Positions 7,195 to 17,124 are shown, counted from the stretch's first letter. The stretch: 64,000 bases of DNA from Dorea_D hominis (GCF_014287705.1 NZ_JACOOY010000018.1:1-64000); one strand, 5' to 3'. The notes: generated by a model from the sequence alone, not told the origin. Numbers and translations: made by a program.

Positions 7195-9911
7195 GAAATT
7201 AAAGCCATCCACCCGGCAAAAAGGAAAATTCCGACAAACGAAACAAACATGCCTGCCCGTTTTCCGGGTGAGTGATACGTTATTTTTACACGATGCGTTC
7301 CTGCTCCAATGCGAAATCCTAAAAACGCTTTGTTTACCTTCTCTGTCTTCACAGTATGACCGTCTACTTTAACAGTAAAGCCTTTATCATATGGTACAGA
7401 CGTAACAAAACATCCATCCGCCATTCCTTTTACTGTTCCTTCGATCCGGTTACCCTTTGTACGTTTCCAGTCCGTCTGGAATGTATGATAAGAAAATGTC
7501 TGCTCTGTCTGTCCCATATATGCTTCTACATTTTTCACATCATAATCTCCGCTGTCCAGAAGAAGTTTCGCTTTTTCTTCTCCTTTATTCAACGCAACGG
7601 CATATGTGAACATCGTATTTCCATTATAATAAATATGCGTCTTTGCCGTCAGTTTATTGCGCACACCGTTAAGCCACACAGCGACATCTTTACCGCAGCG
7701 GTGATTCTTCACCTGGAAGCGGATATAAAGAACTTCTCCCTCTTTTGCTTTCCGTCCAAAAGTTATCTCCTTCTGCGTCTGCTTTCTGGTGCGGATCTTC
7801 CAGAAGCTGCCAGATATATTAAGCTTCTCTATATCGTCTTTTTTCTTATCTCCAGTTGTCACATTCTGAACTTCTTTCGTTCCTGCTTTTACACTCTGTG
7901 CAGTCACATTGTGTATTTGTCTGTCTTTACTGCCTTCTGATTTTATACTTTGTACTGCCTGTGCTTCCTCACCCTGCACAACGACAGCTTTCTCAAATAC
8001 CGTCTGATTATATGGATACTTAAGGCTGTCATATTCACTGTCTGAAATCGTCTGATCTGTTACATATGCCATCGGGAGTACCTCTTTATTTTCATAAACT
8101 GCCACTTTCCCATCCTGCATGATCATCCGGTATCCCGGTACATTTTTCTCTGAAAGGATATAACGCACACCCATCAGGAAACGGAACTCAGGATTCTCCG
8201 ACACTGACTGCATCATCAGATTTCGGAATGGCTGTTCCACTCCGAAAGTATCTTTTCTGAAATTCTGATACTCTGTACTGTACGCTGAAGAATACATGGA
8301 TGACAGATACTGCTTTCTCCCACGGATACGGTTTAAATCTGCCGCCTTGAATCTGGAATTTCCGACCTCTTCAATGCGATACATTCCAGAATCGCCATTT
8401 GCTTTTTTCACTGCTTTTGTCATCTTCTTTTCTATTTTCTGTTCTAATCGGCTGTATGAACGGTTCGTTACTGTTTTATAAAATTCCGGTTCCAGAACGC
8501 GGGTTTTATTTGGCATACAGACAGTTAAAAATACAGCCAGAAAACAGACGGACGGAACGAGCAACCACAGCTCCTGCCCTTTCTTTTTCCGGCAGACAGC
8601 CAAATAACAGAATGCAAGATAAAACACTAGCAATGCAATATCTTCTGCCAGCAATATAAAACTATATTTCGTATCTGTATGCCAGACAAAAAGCAATGTC
8701 ACCAGATATGCTACGGCACTTATCTTTACATTTACCTGTTTCTCTGTCTGTTTCTTTATGTATGTGGCAATCATATAGCAGAATAATGGCAGAAATGGAA
8801 TCCATACTTTTCCGCGGATATATAAGCCGCCGTTCAAAACCCATGCAAATGCCGGAATCGCCAGAAGAACCAGACTGATCTGGCTCAACAGCCGTTCCTG
8901 CCATTTCCGATAAAACAGCCCGGTAAGCAATACCGTAAGAAGGAGTGTAGTAAGTCCGACACCATATGACTGATAAAACAGCTCTTTTACCGGCATTTTG
9001 GGAAATAACAGATCTTTCCATGTATAGCCGGACTGGATATGATTCCCCTGCATGAGCGAATACGCAGTCGGCACAAGCAGTATTCCGCTTAACAAAACGG
9101 AGATTCCCATCGAAAAAACATAACCTGCTGCCGCTTTTATGAAATCTCTCCAGACTGTCACTTTTGTCACGCCTTCTGCTTTTTCTTCCATCTTTATATA
9201 TCGGCACAGTCCGTATACTGCGAGCGCCAGCATCCCTCCGATACTGAAATAAAAGCTGGTAAGGATCATCCCCCAGACACCAATGATTAAAATAGTATGT
9301 GCTCTGACACCTTCCCGCACCGGATGCAGCTTTACCTCTTCCCGGATGATTTTTACAAAGTCCAGATAGCGATCTGCGCCAAGAAAGGACAATAACAGCC
9401 ACGGCATGTAATTTACAAACATGATCTGGCTGTAAGACTGCACGATCATCGGACCTGCTAACAGAAAAAGCAGGCTGACTCCAAAACAGATTTTCCGGTT
9501 AAACCCTCTGCGGCTCAGCCAGTAATGTAAAAGCATTACAGAAAGTGCGAGACTTCCCACACTGACTGCCATAATGTAATCACTCATGCTTACAAACGGA
9601 AACAGATATGACAGAAGGATTGCCGGACTGTACAGACCATAGTAAGCAAAATTATAAATATTCTGCCCGCCGCCTGCCTGCAGTGTAAAATCCGGGAAGA
9701 AATTCCCGGTATCATAAAACTGCTGGCGGAACAGTTCCGGTATGACACTGTGCTGGCTGATCCAGTCTACTTTTGCGCCAAAGATTCCATATCTTCCGGC
9801 GAAAAACCAGCATGCTCCCACACTTAATAATGCCAGTAAAATATACGGCAGCAGTTGTTTCCACTGCTGCCTGTTTTTCCATATTTTTAAATATTCTTTA
9901 GCCCATATCAT
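7167..9911 (-). CDS. YfhO-family membrane protein (GT-C-like)
   Basis: A 914-residue protein with about a dozen transmembrane segments in the first 470 residues, a long extracytoplasmic domain, and a last membrane helix (GMFVSFVGIFLFAGWMALI). The N-terminal loop after the first helix (DWISQHSVIPELFRQQFYDTG) and the PWLLLSFLGA region fit the YfhO family. In Bacillus, Listeria and Staphylococcus, YfhO-type proteins work with CsbB-like enzymes to add sugars to lipoteichoic acid outside the membrane. The preceding GT2 gene overlaps it by 14 bases, which supports that pairing. The exact polymer and sugar are not shown by the sequence. Confidence 0.83.
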   Translation of the reverse strand: MIWAKEYLKIWKNRQQWKQLLPYILLALLSVGACWFFAGRYGIFGAKVDWISQHSVIPELFRQQFYDTGNFFPDFTLQAGGGQNIYNFAYYGLYSPAILLSYLFPFVSMSDYIMAVSVGSLALSVMLLHYWLSRRGFNRKICFGVSLLFLLAGPMIVQSYSQIMFVNYMPWLLLSFLGADRYLDFVKIIREEVKLHPVREGVRAHTILIIGVWGMILTSFYFSIGGMLALAVYGLCRYIKMEEKAEGVTKVTVWRDFIKAAAGYVFSMGISVLLSGILLVPTAYSLMQGNHIQSGYTWKDLLFPKMPVKELFYQSYGVGLTTLLLTVLLTGLFYRKWQERLLSQISLVLLAIPAFAWVLNGGLYIRGKVWIPFLPLFCYMIATYIKKQTEKQVNVKISAVAYLVTLLFVWHTDTKYSFILLAEDIALLVFYLAFCYLAVCRKKKGQELWLLVPSVCFLAVFLTVCMPNKTRVLEPEFYKTVTNRSYSRLEQKIEKKMTKAVKKANGDSGMYRIEEVGNSRFKAADLNRIRGRKQYLSSMYSSAYSTEYQNFRKDTFGVEQPFRNLMMQSVSENPEFRFLMGVRYILSEKNVPGYRMIMQDGKVAVYENKEVLPMAYVTDQTISDSEYDSLKYPYNQTVFEKAVVVQGEEAQAVQSIKSEGSKDRQIHNVTAQSVKAGTKEVQNVTTGDKKKDDIEKLNISGSFWKIRTRKQTQKEITFGRKAKEGEVLYIRFQVKNHRCGKDVAVWLNGVRNKLTAKTHIYYNGNTMFTYAVALNKGEEKAKLLLDSGDYDVKNVEAYMGQTEQTFSYHTFQTDWKRTKGNRIEGTVKGMADGCFVTSVPYDKGFTVKVDGHTVKTEKVNKAFLGFRIGAGTHRVKITYHSPGKRAGMFVSFVGIFLFAGWMALISLQIKRISV

Positions 9912-10857
9912 GCGTTAACTCCTTATCCGGTTCGCTTGAATCTTTAAGGATAAAAATCGGTCTGCGCTTTGTTTCCAGATAAGTCTTGGACAGATATTCT
10001 CCAACAATTCCGGTACACAGAAGCTGCACACCACTGACAAGGAAGATAATACATGCCAGCGATGGCCAGCCAGAAACCGGATCTCCCCAGATGCATGTCC
10101 GCGCAACGATCAAAATGATCACCAAAAAGGATACCACGCAGAAGATTACACCGATCACGGAAGCAAGTGACAACGGGGCTACGGAAAATCCTGTAATTCC
10201 TTCCAGGGAATAGAAAAATAATTTCTTCATGGACCACTTCGTCTCTCCTGCGGAGCGCTCAATATTTTTATATTCCAGCCATTTTGTACGAAAACCTACC
10301 CAACCGAAAATCCCCTTGGAAAACCGGTTATATTCGCTCATTTTCAGCACGGCATCTACCATATTTCTTTTCATCAGACGGTAGTCTCTGGCACCGTTTA
10401 CAATCTCTGTTTTGGAAATACGGTTAATAAATTTGTAAAAGCTTTCAGATAGAAAGGAACGGATCTTCGGCTCTCCGCTTCTTGTAGAACGCCTCGTTGC
10501 CACACTGTCATAATCTTCTGTCTGTAAAATCTCATACATCTTTGGCAGCAGTGACGGCGGATCCTGCAGATCCACATCCATAATTGCCGCATACTCTCCC
10601 GTGGCATTTTTAAGTCCTGCATAGATTGCCGCTTCTTTTCCGAAATTTCTTGAAAAAGAAAAATACTGACACCGTTCATCCTTCTCATGCAGTGTTTTCA
10701 TCTCTGCCAGCGTATGATCTGTAGATCCGTCATCTACAAAGATCAGCTCAAATTTCTCTTCTTTCATCTGAGCCATAATCTTGCACATTTCTTTATAATA
10801 AATCGGAAGAGCCGCATCTTCGTTATAACACGGTACAATAATCGATATTTTATTCAT
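9898..10857 (-). CDS. Polyprenyl-phosphate glycosyltransferase, CsbB/GtrB-like (GT2)
   Basis: A 319-residue GT2 enzyme. The catalytic domain begins ISIIVPCYNEDAALP. It has FVDDGSTDHT, AIMDVDLQDPP (the D-x-D nucleotide-sugar/metal motif) and GARDYRLMKR, followed by two C-terminal transmembrane helices (about 230-300). This family transfers a sugar from a nucleotide sugar to undecaprenyl phosphate at the inner face of the membrane. The overlapping downstream YfhO gene is the likely outer-face transferase. Its AGGAGG ribosome binding site is strong. Confidence 0.9.
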   Translation of the reverse strand: MNKISIIVPCYNEDAALPIYYKEMCKIMAQMKEEKFELIFVDDGSTDHTLAEMKTLHEKDERCQYFSFSRNFGKEAAIYAGLKNATGEYAAIMDVDLQDPPSLLPKMYEILQTEDYDSVATRRSTRSGEPKIRSFLSESFYKFINRISKTEIVNGARDYRLMKRNMVDAVLKMSEYNRFSKGIFGWVGFRTKWLEYKNIERSAGETKWSMKKLFFYSLEGITGFSVAPLSLASVIGVIFCVVSFLVIILIVARTCIWGDPVSGWPSLACIIFLVSGVQLLCTGIVGEYLSKTYLETKRRPIFILKDSSEPDKELTHDMG

Positions 10858-10983
10858 AGGTGCAACCTCCTGTATATTTTAATTTCCAGCTCTTTATTAC
10901 TTAAGCTATTTCCATTTCATACAGAAGCATACACATTAAATCTTAAGAACTTATTTATCATTCTATTAAGATTTCCTAAATAA

Positions 10984-12324
10984 TTACTGAGCACTTTCTT
11001 TTTTTTCTGCAAATGTAAGTTCCATGCGTGTTCCTTTTCCAACTTCACTGTCCACATGGATCTTAATATCATGCATGAGTGCACCATGTTTTACAATAGA
11101 AAGTCCGAGTCCGGTTCCGCCGGTTTCTTTGGAATGACTCTTATCTACACGGTAAAAGCGCTCAAAGATCCGCTCCACTTCATCCTTCGGGATCCCAATA
11201 CCCGTATCCTGCACAATGACTTTCTTGCCCTGTAACGTCGTTCCTACCCAGACGCTGACAGAACCATTTTCTTTATTATATTTGATCGCATTTTCTATAA
11301 TATTATAAAGCATCTCATCCAGCACCTGATGCACGCCTCTGAACATAACCGGTTCTCCGGTCATCTCTATGTGTACATGTCTTGCAGAAGCATTGGATGC
11401 AAGGCGGCTGCAAATCTCTCTTGTAAGATCATAGAGATCTACTTCTTCTTTCTCCAGTTCGACTACACCTTCATCCAGTCTGGAAAGTTTGATGATATCT
11501 TCTACCAGCGTGATAAGCCTCTTTGCCTCATGGTAAATTCTTTCTGAAAATCCTTTCATGTCTTCCGGGCGCACCAGTCCGTCCTTCATGATCTCCGCAT
11601 AACCGGAAATCGAAGTCAGAGGGGTCTTTAACTCATGGGAAACATTCGCCGAAAATTCTTTTCTCATCTGTGCAACCAGGTCTTTCTGTTTGTTCTGCTG
11701 ATCAATCCTCTGTAAAAGAGGTGTCAGTTCTTCGTATATCTCATTATCCAGCGGAGACTCCAGATCCAGCGTGTTAATTGGATGGATCAGTCTTCCCACC
11801 TGCCAGCGCGACAGAAAATAGGCAAATACAATCATACAGAAAGCAATCAGTCCCATGAACGGCAGAACATTCATTGCTGTACGAAATACACTGTCCATGG
11901 ATTTAGATACACGTAAGACACTGCCGTCGGACAGGCGCACTGCATAATAAAACATTTCTTTCTGCATGGTTTTGGATTCTCTGATATCCTGACCGGTACC
12001 TCTTTTCTCCGCCGCTTTTATCTCCGGTCGGTTCTTGTGATTCTCCCGTTCAATCGCATTTTCACCGGAATCATATAATACGGTCCCATCTCTTGCGATC
12101 AACGTTACTCTTGTCGTCCGGCGCACATCATCCATTTCTTTTAAGTAGGATTCTCCTGTCTTCTCGATTGCCGTTTTAATATAATCCGCTTCCTGATGGA
12201 TTTCATTTTCCATCAGATCTAATGTCTGTCTGTAAACAACAAAAGTAGTTATGACATACGCGATTAACAGCGTTGTCATAACTACCAGTGTCATACTATT
12301 TTGTATCTTGTTCTTTAACTTCAT
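10984..12324 (-). CDS. phoR: Phosphate-sensing histidine kinase PhoR
   Basis: A 446-residue sensor kinase with a transmembrane helix at about 12-32, an extracytoplasmic domain to about 160, a second helix near 165-185 and a short cytoplasmic linker. The kinase core has FSANVSHELKTPLTS (H-box), NIIENAIKYN (N-box), DTGIGIPKDE (G1), FERFYRVDKS and GGTGLGLSIV (G2). It is the last gene of the pst-pho operon, 14 bases after the response regulator. Known role: phosphorylates PhoB/PhoP when phosphate is scarce. Confidence 0.93.
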   Translation of the reverse strand: MKLKNKIQNSMTLVVMTTLLIAYVITTFVVYRQTLDLMENEIHQEADYIKTAIEKTGESYLKEMDDVRRTTRVTLIARDGTVLYDSGENAIERENHKNRPEIKAAEKRGTGQDIRESKTMQKEMFYYAVRLSDGSVLRVSKSMDSVFRTAMNVLPFMGLIAFCMIVFAYFLSRWQVGRLIHPINTLDLESPLDNEIYEELTPLLQRIDQQNKQKDLVAQMRKEFSANVSHELKTPLTSISGYAEIMKDGLVRPEDMKGFSERIYHEAKRLITLVEDIIKLSRLDEGVVELEKEEVDLYDLTREICSRLASNASARHVHIEMTGEPVMFRGVHQVLDEMLYNIIENAIKYNKENGSVSVWVGTTLQGKKVIVQDTGIGIPKDEVERIFERFYRVDKSHSKETGGTGLGLSIVKHGALMHDIKIHVDSEVGKGTRMELTFAEKKESAQ

Positions 12325-12338
12325 AGTATCTCTGACTC

Positions 12339-13013
12339 CTATTCACTAATCCGGTATCCAACTCCGCGAACGGTCTCTACACGTTCGCCGCACTTTCCCA
12401 GTTTCTGCCTTAATGTCCGGATATGTACATCTACCGTTCGCGTCTCACCGTCAAAATCATATCCCCAGATCTCTTCCAGCAGAGAATCTCTTGTCATAAC
12501 AATATTCGGGTTCTCCATCAGTCTCTTCAGAAGCTCGTATTCTTTCAGCGTCAGGCCTATCACTTCACCGTCCGCTTTCACTTCGTGCTTCTTCGTATTG
12601 ATCTCCAGATTACCGGACACAATGATATCTTCTGCTTTCTTCTTTGCCGCACCACTTCTTCTCAGCACTGCCTTGATACGGGATACCAGCTCCATCATGC
12701 CAAATGGTTTCGTCACATAATCATCTGCTCCAAGATCCAGCCCTTTTACTTTGTCGTACTCCGCACCTTTCGCAGTGACCATAATTACCGGTATATCTCT
12801 TGTTTTGGAAGAGTTTTTCAAGCGTTTTAACAGCGAAATACCGTCCTCTCCCGGAAGCATAATGTCCATTAATATCAGATCCGGTGTCTCCAGCGCAAGC
12901 GCTTCAAGAAAGCTTTTCCCCTCTTCAAAACCTCTTGCTTGAAATCCTGTCGTCTCCAGCGTATATACTACTAATTCCCGAATGTTGCTGTCATCTTCCA
13001 CACAAAATATCAT
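12339..13013 (-). CDS. phoB: Response regulator PhoB/PhoP (OmpR family)
   Basis: A 224-residue regulator. The receiver domain has acidic residues CVEDD, phospho-acceptor LILMDIMLPGEDG, and the conserved Thr and Lys in MVTAKG and YVTKPFG. The C-terminal winged helix includes EYELLKRLMENP and TRTVDVHIRTLRQKLG. Its direct-repeat target is probably the TTTACA boxes upstream of pstS, giving autoregulation. It is translated from GAGGAGAAG. Confidence 0.93.
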   Translation of the reverse strand: MIFCVEDDSNIRELVVYTLETTGFQARGFEEGKSFLEALALETPDLILMDIMLPGEDGISLLKRLKNSSKTRDIPVIMVTAKGAEYDKVKGLDLGADDYVTKPFGMMELVSRIKAVLRRSGAAKKKAEDIIVSGNLEINTKKHEVKADGEVIGLTLKEYELLKRLMENPNIVMTRDSLLEEIWGYDFDGETRTVDVHIRTLRQKLGKCGERVETVRGVGYRISE

Positions 13014-13038
13014 CGTCTTCTCCTCGTTTTCCGTGGGG

Positions 13039-13692
13039 TTATACCTGGCTGTCCTTATGGATTCCGGTAATTGAAAATTCTACCCACTCTGCAATATTTG
13101 TCGCATGATCGCCGATTCGTTCCAGATATTTAGCAACCATGATAAGATCGATTGCCCTCTTGCCTTGCACACCTTTATTATCAGAAATAAAATTGATCAG
13201 CTCCTGCTTATTTTCCTCAAACAGACGATCCACTGCATCATCCGCTTCCATTACCTGTCTGGAAAGCTCCAGATCTTTTTCTACATAGGCATTCACACTG
13301 TCACGCACCATCTTTGCAACGGATTCTGACATCTGACCGATCGTCTGGATATCTGTTGCTTCTGACTTATTCTCAGAAATAATGATTTCCGCAATATCTG
13401 ATGCCTGGTCACCGATTCGTTCCATATCGGTGATCATCTTAAGAGCCGCAGAAATCTGCCTTAAATCTCTTGCCACCGGCTGTTGCTGCAAAAGAAGTTT
13501 CAGGCACAGTCTCTCAACATCTTTTTCCATCTGATCAATCTCTTCATCCGCACGAATGACTTCTGCTGCCTGTTTTAAATCTCCTTTTTTCAGTGCTTCT
13601 GTTCCTCTGTTGATTGCAACTTCGCATAATTCACCCATATGTGTGAGCTGCTCATTTAATAAATCCAACTGCATATCAAACTTATTACGCAT
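13039..13692 (-). CDS. phoU: Phosphate signalling protein PhoU
   Basis: A 217-residue all-helical protein with two PhoU repeats. Motifs are EEIDQMEKDVERLCLKLL, LRQISAALKMITDMERIGDQASDIAE and the second copy VAKYLERIGDHATNIAEWVEF. It binds metal clusters and represses PhoR signalling through the Pst transporter. The start codon lies 3 bases downstream of the pstB stop. Confidence 0.95.
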   Translation of the reverse strand: MRNKFDMQLDLLNEQLTHMGELCEVAINRGTEALKKGDLKQAAEVIRADEEIDQMEKDVERLCLKLLLQQQPVARDLRQISAALKMITDMERIGDQASDIAEIIISENKSEATDIQTIGQMSESVAKMVRDSVNAYVEKDLELSRQVMEADDAVDRLFEENKQELINFISDNKGVQGKRAIDLIMVAKYLERIGDHATNIAEWVEFSITGIHKDSQV

Positions 13693-13695
13693 ATC

Positions 13696-14445
13696 TTAAC
13701 CAAACCTCCCTGTAATATAATCTTCTGTTCTCTTATCTGATGGAATCGAGAACAATTTTTCTGTTTCATTGTATTCAATCACTTCTCCTAACAGGAAAAA
13801 GGCAGTATTATCTGATACACGCACAGCCTGTTGCATATTGTGTGTTACCATGACAATAGTATAATCTTTTTTCAATTCCATCGCAAGGTCTTCGATCTTC
13901 GATGTTGAAATCGGATCCAGTGCGGATGTCGGCTCATCCATCAGAAGTACTTCCGGCTGTACTGCCAGCGCGCGGGCAATACAGAGTCTCTGCTGCTGTC
14001 CACCGGACATTCCAAGCGCACTCTTTTTCAGACGGTCTTTACATTCATCCCAAATGGCCGCACTGCGGAGCGATTTTTCCACAATATCATCCAGTTTTGT
14101 TTTGGAATGGATTCCATGTGTTCGCGGTCCGAATGCGATGTTGTCATAGATACTCATCGGAAACGGATTCGGTTTCTGGAATACCATACCAACACGTTTA
14201 CGAAGCAGGTTTACATCAATATCTTTATAAATATCTTTACCGTCCAGTCTTAAATCACCTTCGATCCGGCAGCCTTCTACCAGATCATTCATCCGGTTGA
14301 TAGATTTTAAAAGTGTTGATTTACCACAGCCGGACGGTCCGATAAATGCTGTGATTTTATTTGGCTCAATTTCCAGATTCACATCTTTTAACGCATGGAA
14401 ATCGCCATAATAAAGATTCATATTACTAATACTAATTTTACTCAT
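13696..14445 (-). CDS. pstB: Phosphate ABC transporter ATPase PstB
   Basis: A 249-residue ABC ATPase. Walker A is GPSGCGKSTLL, the Q-loop is VGMVFQKPNPFPMSI (specific to PstB), the signature is LGMSGGQQQRLCIARAL, Walker B is EVLLMDEPTSALDP, and the H-loop is MVTHNMQQ. It drives phosphate import through PstA and PstC. Confidence 0.97.
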   Translation of the reverse strand: MSKISISNMNLYYGDFHALKDVNLEIEPNKITAFIGPSGCGKSTLLKSINRMNDLVEGCRIEGDLRLDGKDIYKDIDVNLLRKRVGMVFQKPNPFPMSIYDNIAFGPRTHGIHSKTKLDDIVEKSLRSAAIWDECKDRLKKSALGMSGGQQQRLCIARALAVQPEVLLMDEPTSALDPISTSKIEDLAMELKKDYTIVMVTHNMQQAVRVSDNTAFFLLGEVIEYNETEKLFSIPSDKRTEDYITGRFG

Positions 14446-14482
14446 GACTGTTCCTCTTTTATTTTCCTAAATCTGTCTGTTC

Positions 14483-15346
14483 TTACGATTTTGTAAGTTT
14501 CTTCGCTGCAATTCCTGACAGTGTGTTAATGACAACTACAAGGACAAGCAGAATAACAGCGGTTGCATATGCCTGATCCATATAAAGTCCTTCACTTGCC
14601 AGATTATACATATGAACTGCCAGTGTTCGTCCGGAACTCATTACATTCTTTGGCATCTTTGCCAGTGTTCCTGCAGTATAGATAAGTGCCGCTGTTTCTC
14701 CGACAATACGTCCGACTGCAAGAATCACTCCTGCAAGGATTCCAGGCACTGCCGACGGAAGAACAATCCGAAATACCGTTCTAAGTTTTCCGGCTCCCAG
14801 TCCAAAGCTTCCTTCTCTGTAAGAATCCGGCACAGATTTCAGTGCTTCCTCTGTACTACGCATGATCAGCGGCAATACCATAATTGACAATGTAAATGCT
14901 CCTGCGAGAATGGAGAATCCCCAGTGGCAGAATGTTACAAAGAACAACATACCAAACAGGCCATATACGATAGACGGGATTCCCTGTAACGTCTCCGTCG
15001 TCAGTCTTATGATTTCTACGAATTTATTTCCACGTTTTGCATATTCCACAAGGTAGATTGCTGAAAATATACCAAGCGGAACTGCGATCAGAAGTGATAA
15101 CGCTGTCATGATCAATGTGTTGATAAGCGCCGGCATAAGTGATGCATTGTCAGAAGTATAGGTAAATGAAAACAGTGACGGTTTCAGATACGGTACTCCA
15201 TTGACCAGAATATAGGCAATCAGAAAAAGTAACGCTGCAAATGTAATAATTGCTGCAATCAAAACTAAAAGCATTACGATGAAAGAGCCCGGTGTCCGTT
15301 TGTAGCTTTTCAGTTTTTCTTTTACAGAACCTCCCTGTCTACTCAT
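14483..15346 (-). CDS. pstA: Phosphate ABC transporter permease PstA
   Basis: A 287-residue permease with six membrane spans. It carries the TETLQGIPSIVYGLFG region and an EAA-type loop (YREGSFGLGAGKLRTVFRI). The start MSRQGG (15344-15346) is chosen because GAGGAGGAG precedes it; a GTG two codons upstream is in frame. It overlaps the pstC end by 8 bases, indicating coupled translation. Confidence 0.95.
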   Translation of the reverse strand: MSRQGGSVKEKLKSYKRTPGSFIVMLLVLIAAIITFAALLFLIAYILVNGVPYLKPSLFSFTYTSDNASLMPALINTLIMTALSLLIAVPLGIFSAIYLVEYAKRGNKFVEIIRLTTETLQGIPSIVYGLFGMLFFVTFCHWGFSILAGAFTLSIMVLPLIMRSTEEALKSVPDSYREGSFGLGAGKLRTVFRIVLPSAVPGILAGVILAVGRIVGETAALIYTAGTLAKMPKNVMSSGRTLAVHMYNLASEGLYMDQAYATAVILLVLVVVINTLSGIAAKKLTKS

Positions 15347-16214
15347 GTTCACTCCTCCTCTTTAAAAGTGCTACGCTGAAATTCAATATCAGAATAAATA
15401 CGAACAACACAACGCCTGTTGCGATCAGCGCTTCTCTGTGCAGTCCTGCTGCATATCCCATCTCAATTACGATATTGGCTGTCAGTGTACGCACACCGCG
15501 GAAAATGCCTTCCGGCATTCTTGCCTGGTTTCCTGCAACCATGATAACTGCCATCGTTTCTCCGATTGCACGGCCGATCCCAAGAACCAGTGCTGCGATC
15601 ACTCCGGATTTTGCTGCCGGAATGACAACTCTGAAAATAGAACGTTCGTGAGTAGCTCCAAGTGCCACTGCACCTTCATAATACTGTTCCGGGACTGCTC
15701 TAATCGAAGACTCTGTAAGTCCGATAATAGTTGGCAAGATCATCATTCCAAGTAAAATAGACGCAGTCAGAATACTGTTTCCATTTCCATGAAATCCCAT
15801 ATTCCGGCCAAACTCTCTGACTAACGGTACAATTACAACCAGTCCGAAGAATCCGTAAATAACAGAAGGAATTCCGGCAAGAAGTTCCGTTGCTGCTTTT
15901 AAAGGTTTATAGATTCTTTCCGGGCAGTAGTACGCCATAAATACTGCTGTTAATATTCCAATCGGGACACCGATAATGATCGCTCCTGCTGTAACATATA
16001 AGCTTCCTACGATCATCGGGAAAATACCAAAGATCTCGTTCTTCGGGCGCCAGAGCGTTCCCGTCAGGAATTTTACAAATCCGATTTCCTTCATTGCAGG
16101 TATACCATTTGCAAATAGAAAGATACAAATGAGTGCTACCGCCAGCACCGAAGCACAGGCGGCAACAAAGAAGATTACCTGCATGACTCTTTCAGTCAAT
16201 GCTTTTCTTTTCAT
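15339..16214 (-). CDS. pstC: Phosphate ABC transporter permease PstC
   Basis: A 291-residue permease with six membrane spans. It carries ATELLAGIPSVIYGFFGLV and the EAA-like loop YYEGAVALGATHERSIFRVV, both typical of PstC. Its start follows GAGGTAG, and the pstS stop lies one base away. Confidence 0.95.
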   Translation of the reverse strand: MKRKALTERVMQVIFFVAACASVLAVALICIFLFANGIPAMKEIGFVKFLTGTLWRPKNEIFGIFPMIVGSLYVTAGAIIIGVPIGILTAVFMAYYCPERIYKPLKAATELLAGIPSVIYGFFGLVVIVPLVREFGRNMGFHGNGNSILTASILLGMMILPTIIGLTESSIRAVPEQYYEGAVALGATHERSIFRVVIPAAKSGVIAALVLGIGRAIGETMAVIMVAGNQARMPEGIFRGVRTLTANIVIEMGYAAGLHREALIATGVVLFVFILILNFSVALLKRRSEHE

Positions 16215-16215
16215 A

Positions 16216-17124
16216 TTATTTTACTACCTCATCCCATGTGGTTGCATCGCCGGTGTAGATGGTCTTTACCTGATCTGCTGACAGTTCATCTGTTGTGTTG
16301 TTCTTGTTTACGATGACCGCAATACCATCTGTTGCGATGACTGTGTTCTGTAATTTAGCGGCTTCATCATCTTTCAGGTCACGGGATGCCATTCCGATAT
16401 CATAGCTTCCATCGATTGTTGAAGTCATACCTGTTGTAGAATCTGTTGTCTGAAGTTCTACATTTGCTTTGCTGTTTACTGCTTTGTAACCTTCGATCAG
16501 TTTTTCCATAACCGGTGATACAGAAGAAGATCCACCGACAACTACTTTACCGGAAACTTCTTTTCCTGAGTAAGGTTTTGCTCCATCTACCGGAATATAT
16601 CCGTTATCAGATACGATTTTCTGTCCTTCTTCACTCATCACATAATTGATGAAATCTTTTGCAACTTCATTTTTCATATCTTTCTTTACTGCAATGTTGA
16701 ATGGTCTGGATACTTTGTATTTTCCTGCTTTGATATTCTCTGCTGTTGCCTCAGCTCCGTCAATCTTCAGTGCTTTTACGCTGTCATCCAGGGATCCGAG
16801 TGATACATAACCGATAGAATAATCATCGCCTGCCACTGTTGTCATCATAACAGATGTGCTGTTTGTGATCTGTGCTTCATCTGTTGTCATATCCACTTTC
16901 TCACCGTTTTTCTCTTCTTCAATGCCGAACAGTTCAATGAAGGCTCCTCTCGTTCCTGAGCCATCTTCTCTGGATAAGATTGTGATATCGTTTGATGAAT
17001 CCCAACTTGACTCGCTCTTCTTATCACTGCCGTTATCTTTACTGTCGGATTTTCCACATCCTACTGCAAGTGTTCCGACCATTGCTGTCATTGCTACTAC
17101 TGTAATAAACTTTTTCAATTTCAT
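16216..17124 (-). CDS. pstS: Phosphate-binding lipoprotein PstS, circularly permuted
   Basis: A 302-residue lipoprotein with signal peptide and lipobox LAVGC (Cys about 23). The order of conserved blocks is reversed relative to canonical PstS. SREDGSGTRGAF, IGYVSLGSLDDS, GKYKVSRPF and EGQKIVSDNGY come first (about 50-185). GGSSSVSPVMEKLIEGY, DIGMASRDLKD, DGIAVIVN and IYTGDATTWDEV come last (about 195-302). In usual PstS the second group leads. All phosphate-loop motifs are still present, so binding is expected. It is the first gene of the operon, behind Pho boxes. Confidence 0.92.
   Translation of the reverse strand: MKLKKFITVVAMTAMVGTLAVGCGKSDSKDNGSDKKSESSWDSSNDITILSREDGSGTRGAFIELFGIEEEKNGEKVDMTTDEAQITNSTSVMMTTVAGDDYSIGYVSLGSLDDSVKALKIDGAEATAENIKAGKYKVSRPFNIAVKKDMKNEVAKDFINYVMSEEGQKIVSDNGYIPVDGAKPYSGKEVSGKVVVGGSSSVSPVMEKLIEGYKAVNSKANVELQTTDSTTGMTSTIDGSYDIGMASRDLKDDEAAKLQNTVIATDGIAVIVNKNNTTDELSADQVKTIYTGDATTWDEVVK

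Noticed and set aside
8662..9402. 246-codon alternative frame within the YfhO gene
   Set aside because: Same strand, different frame from a clear membrane protein; composition is not protein-like and no start signal is present.
10900..10983. Inverted repeat AAATCTTAA/TTAAGATTT after phoR
   Set aside because: A/T-only stem with a long loop and no T run; too weak to call a terminator or operator.
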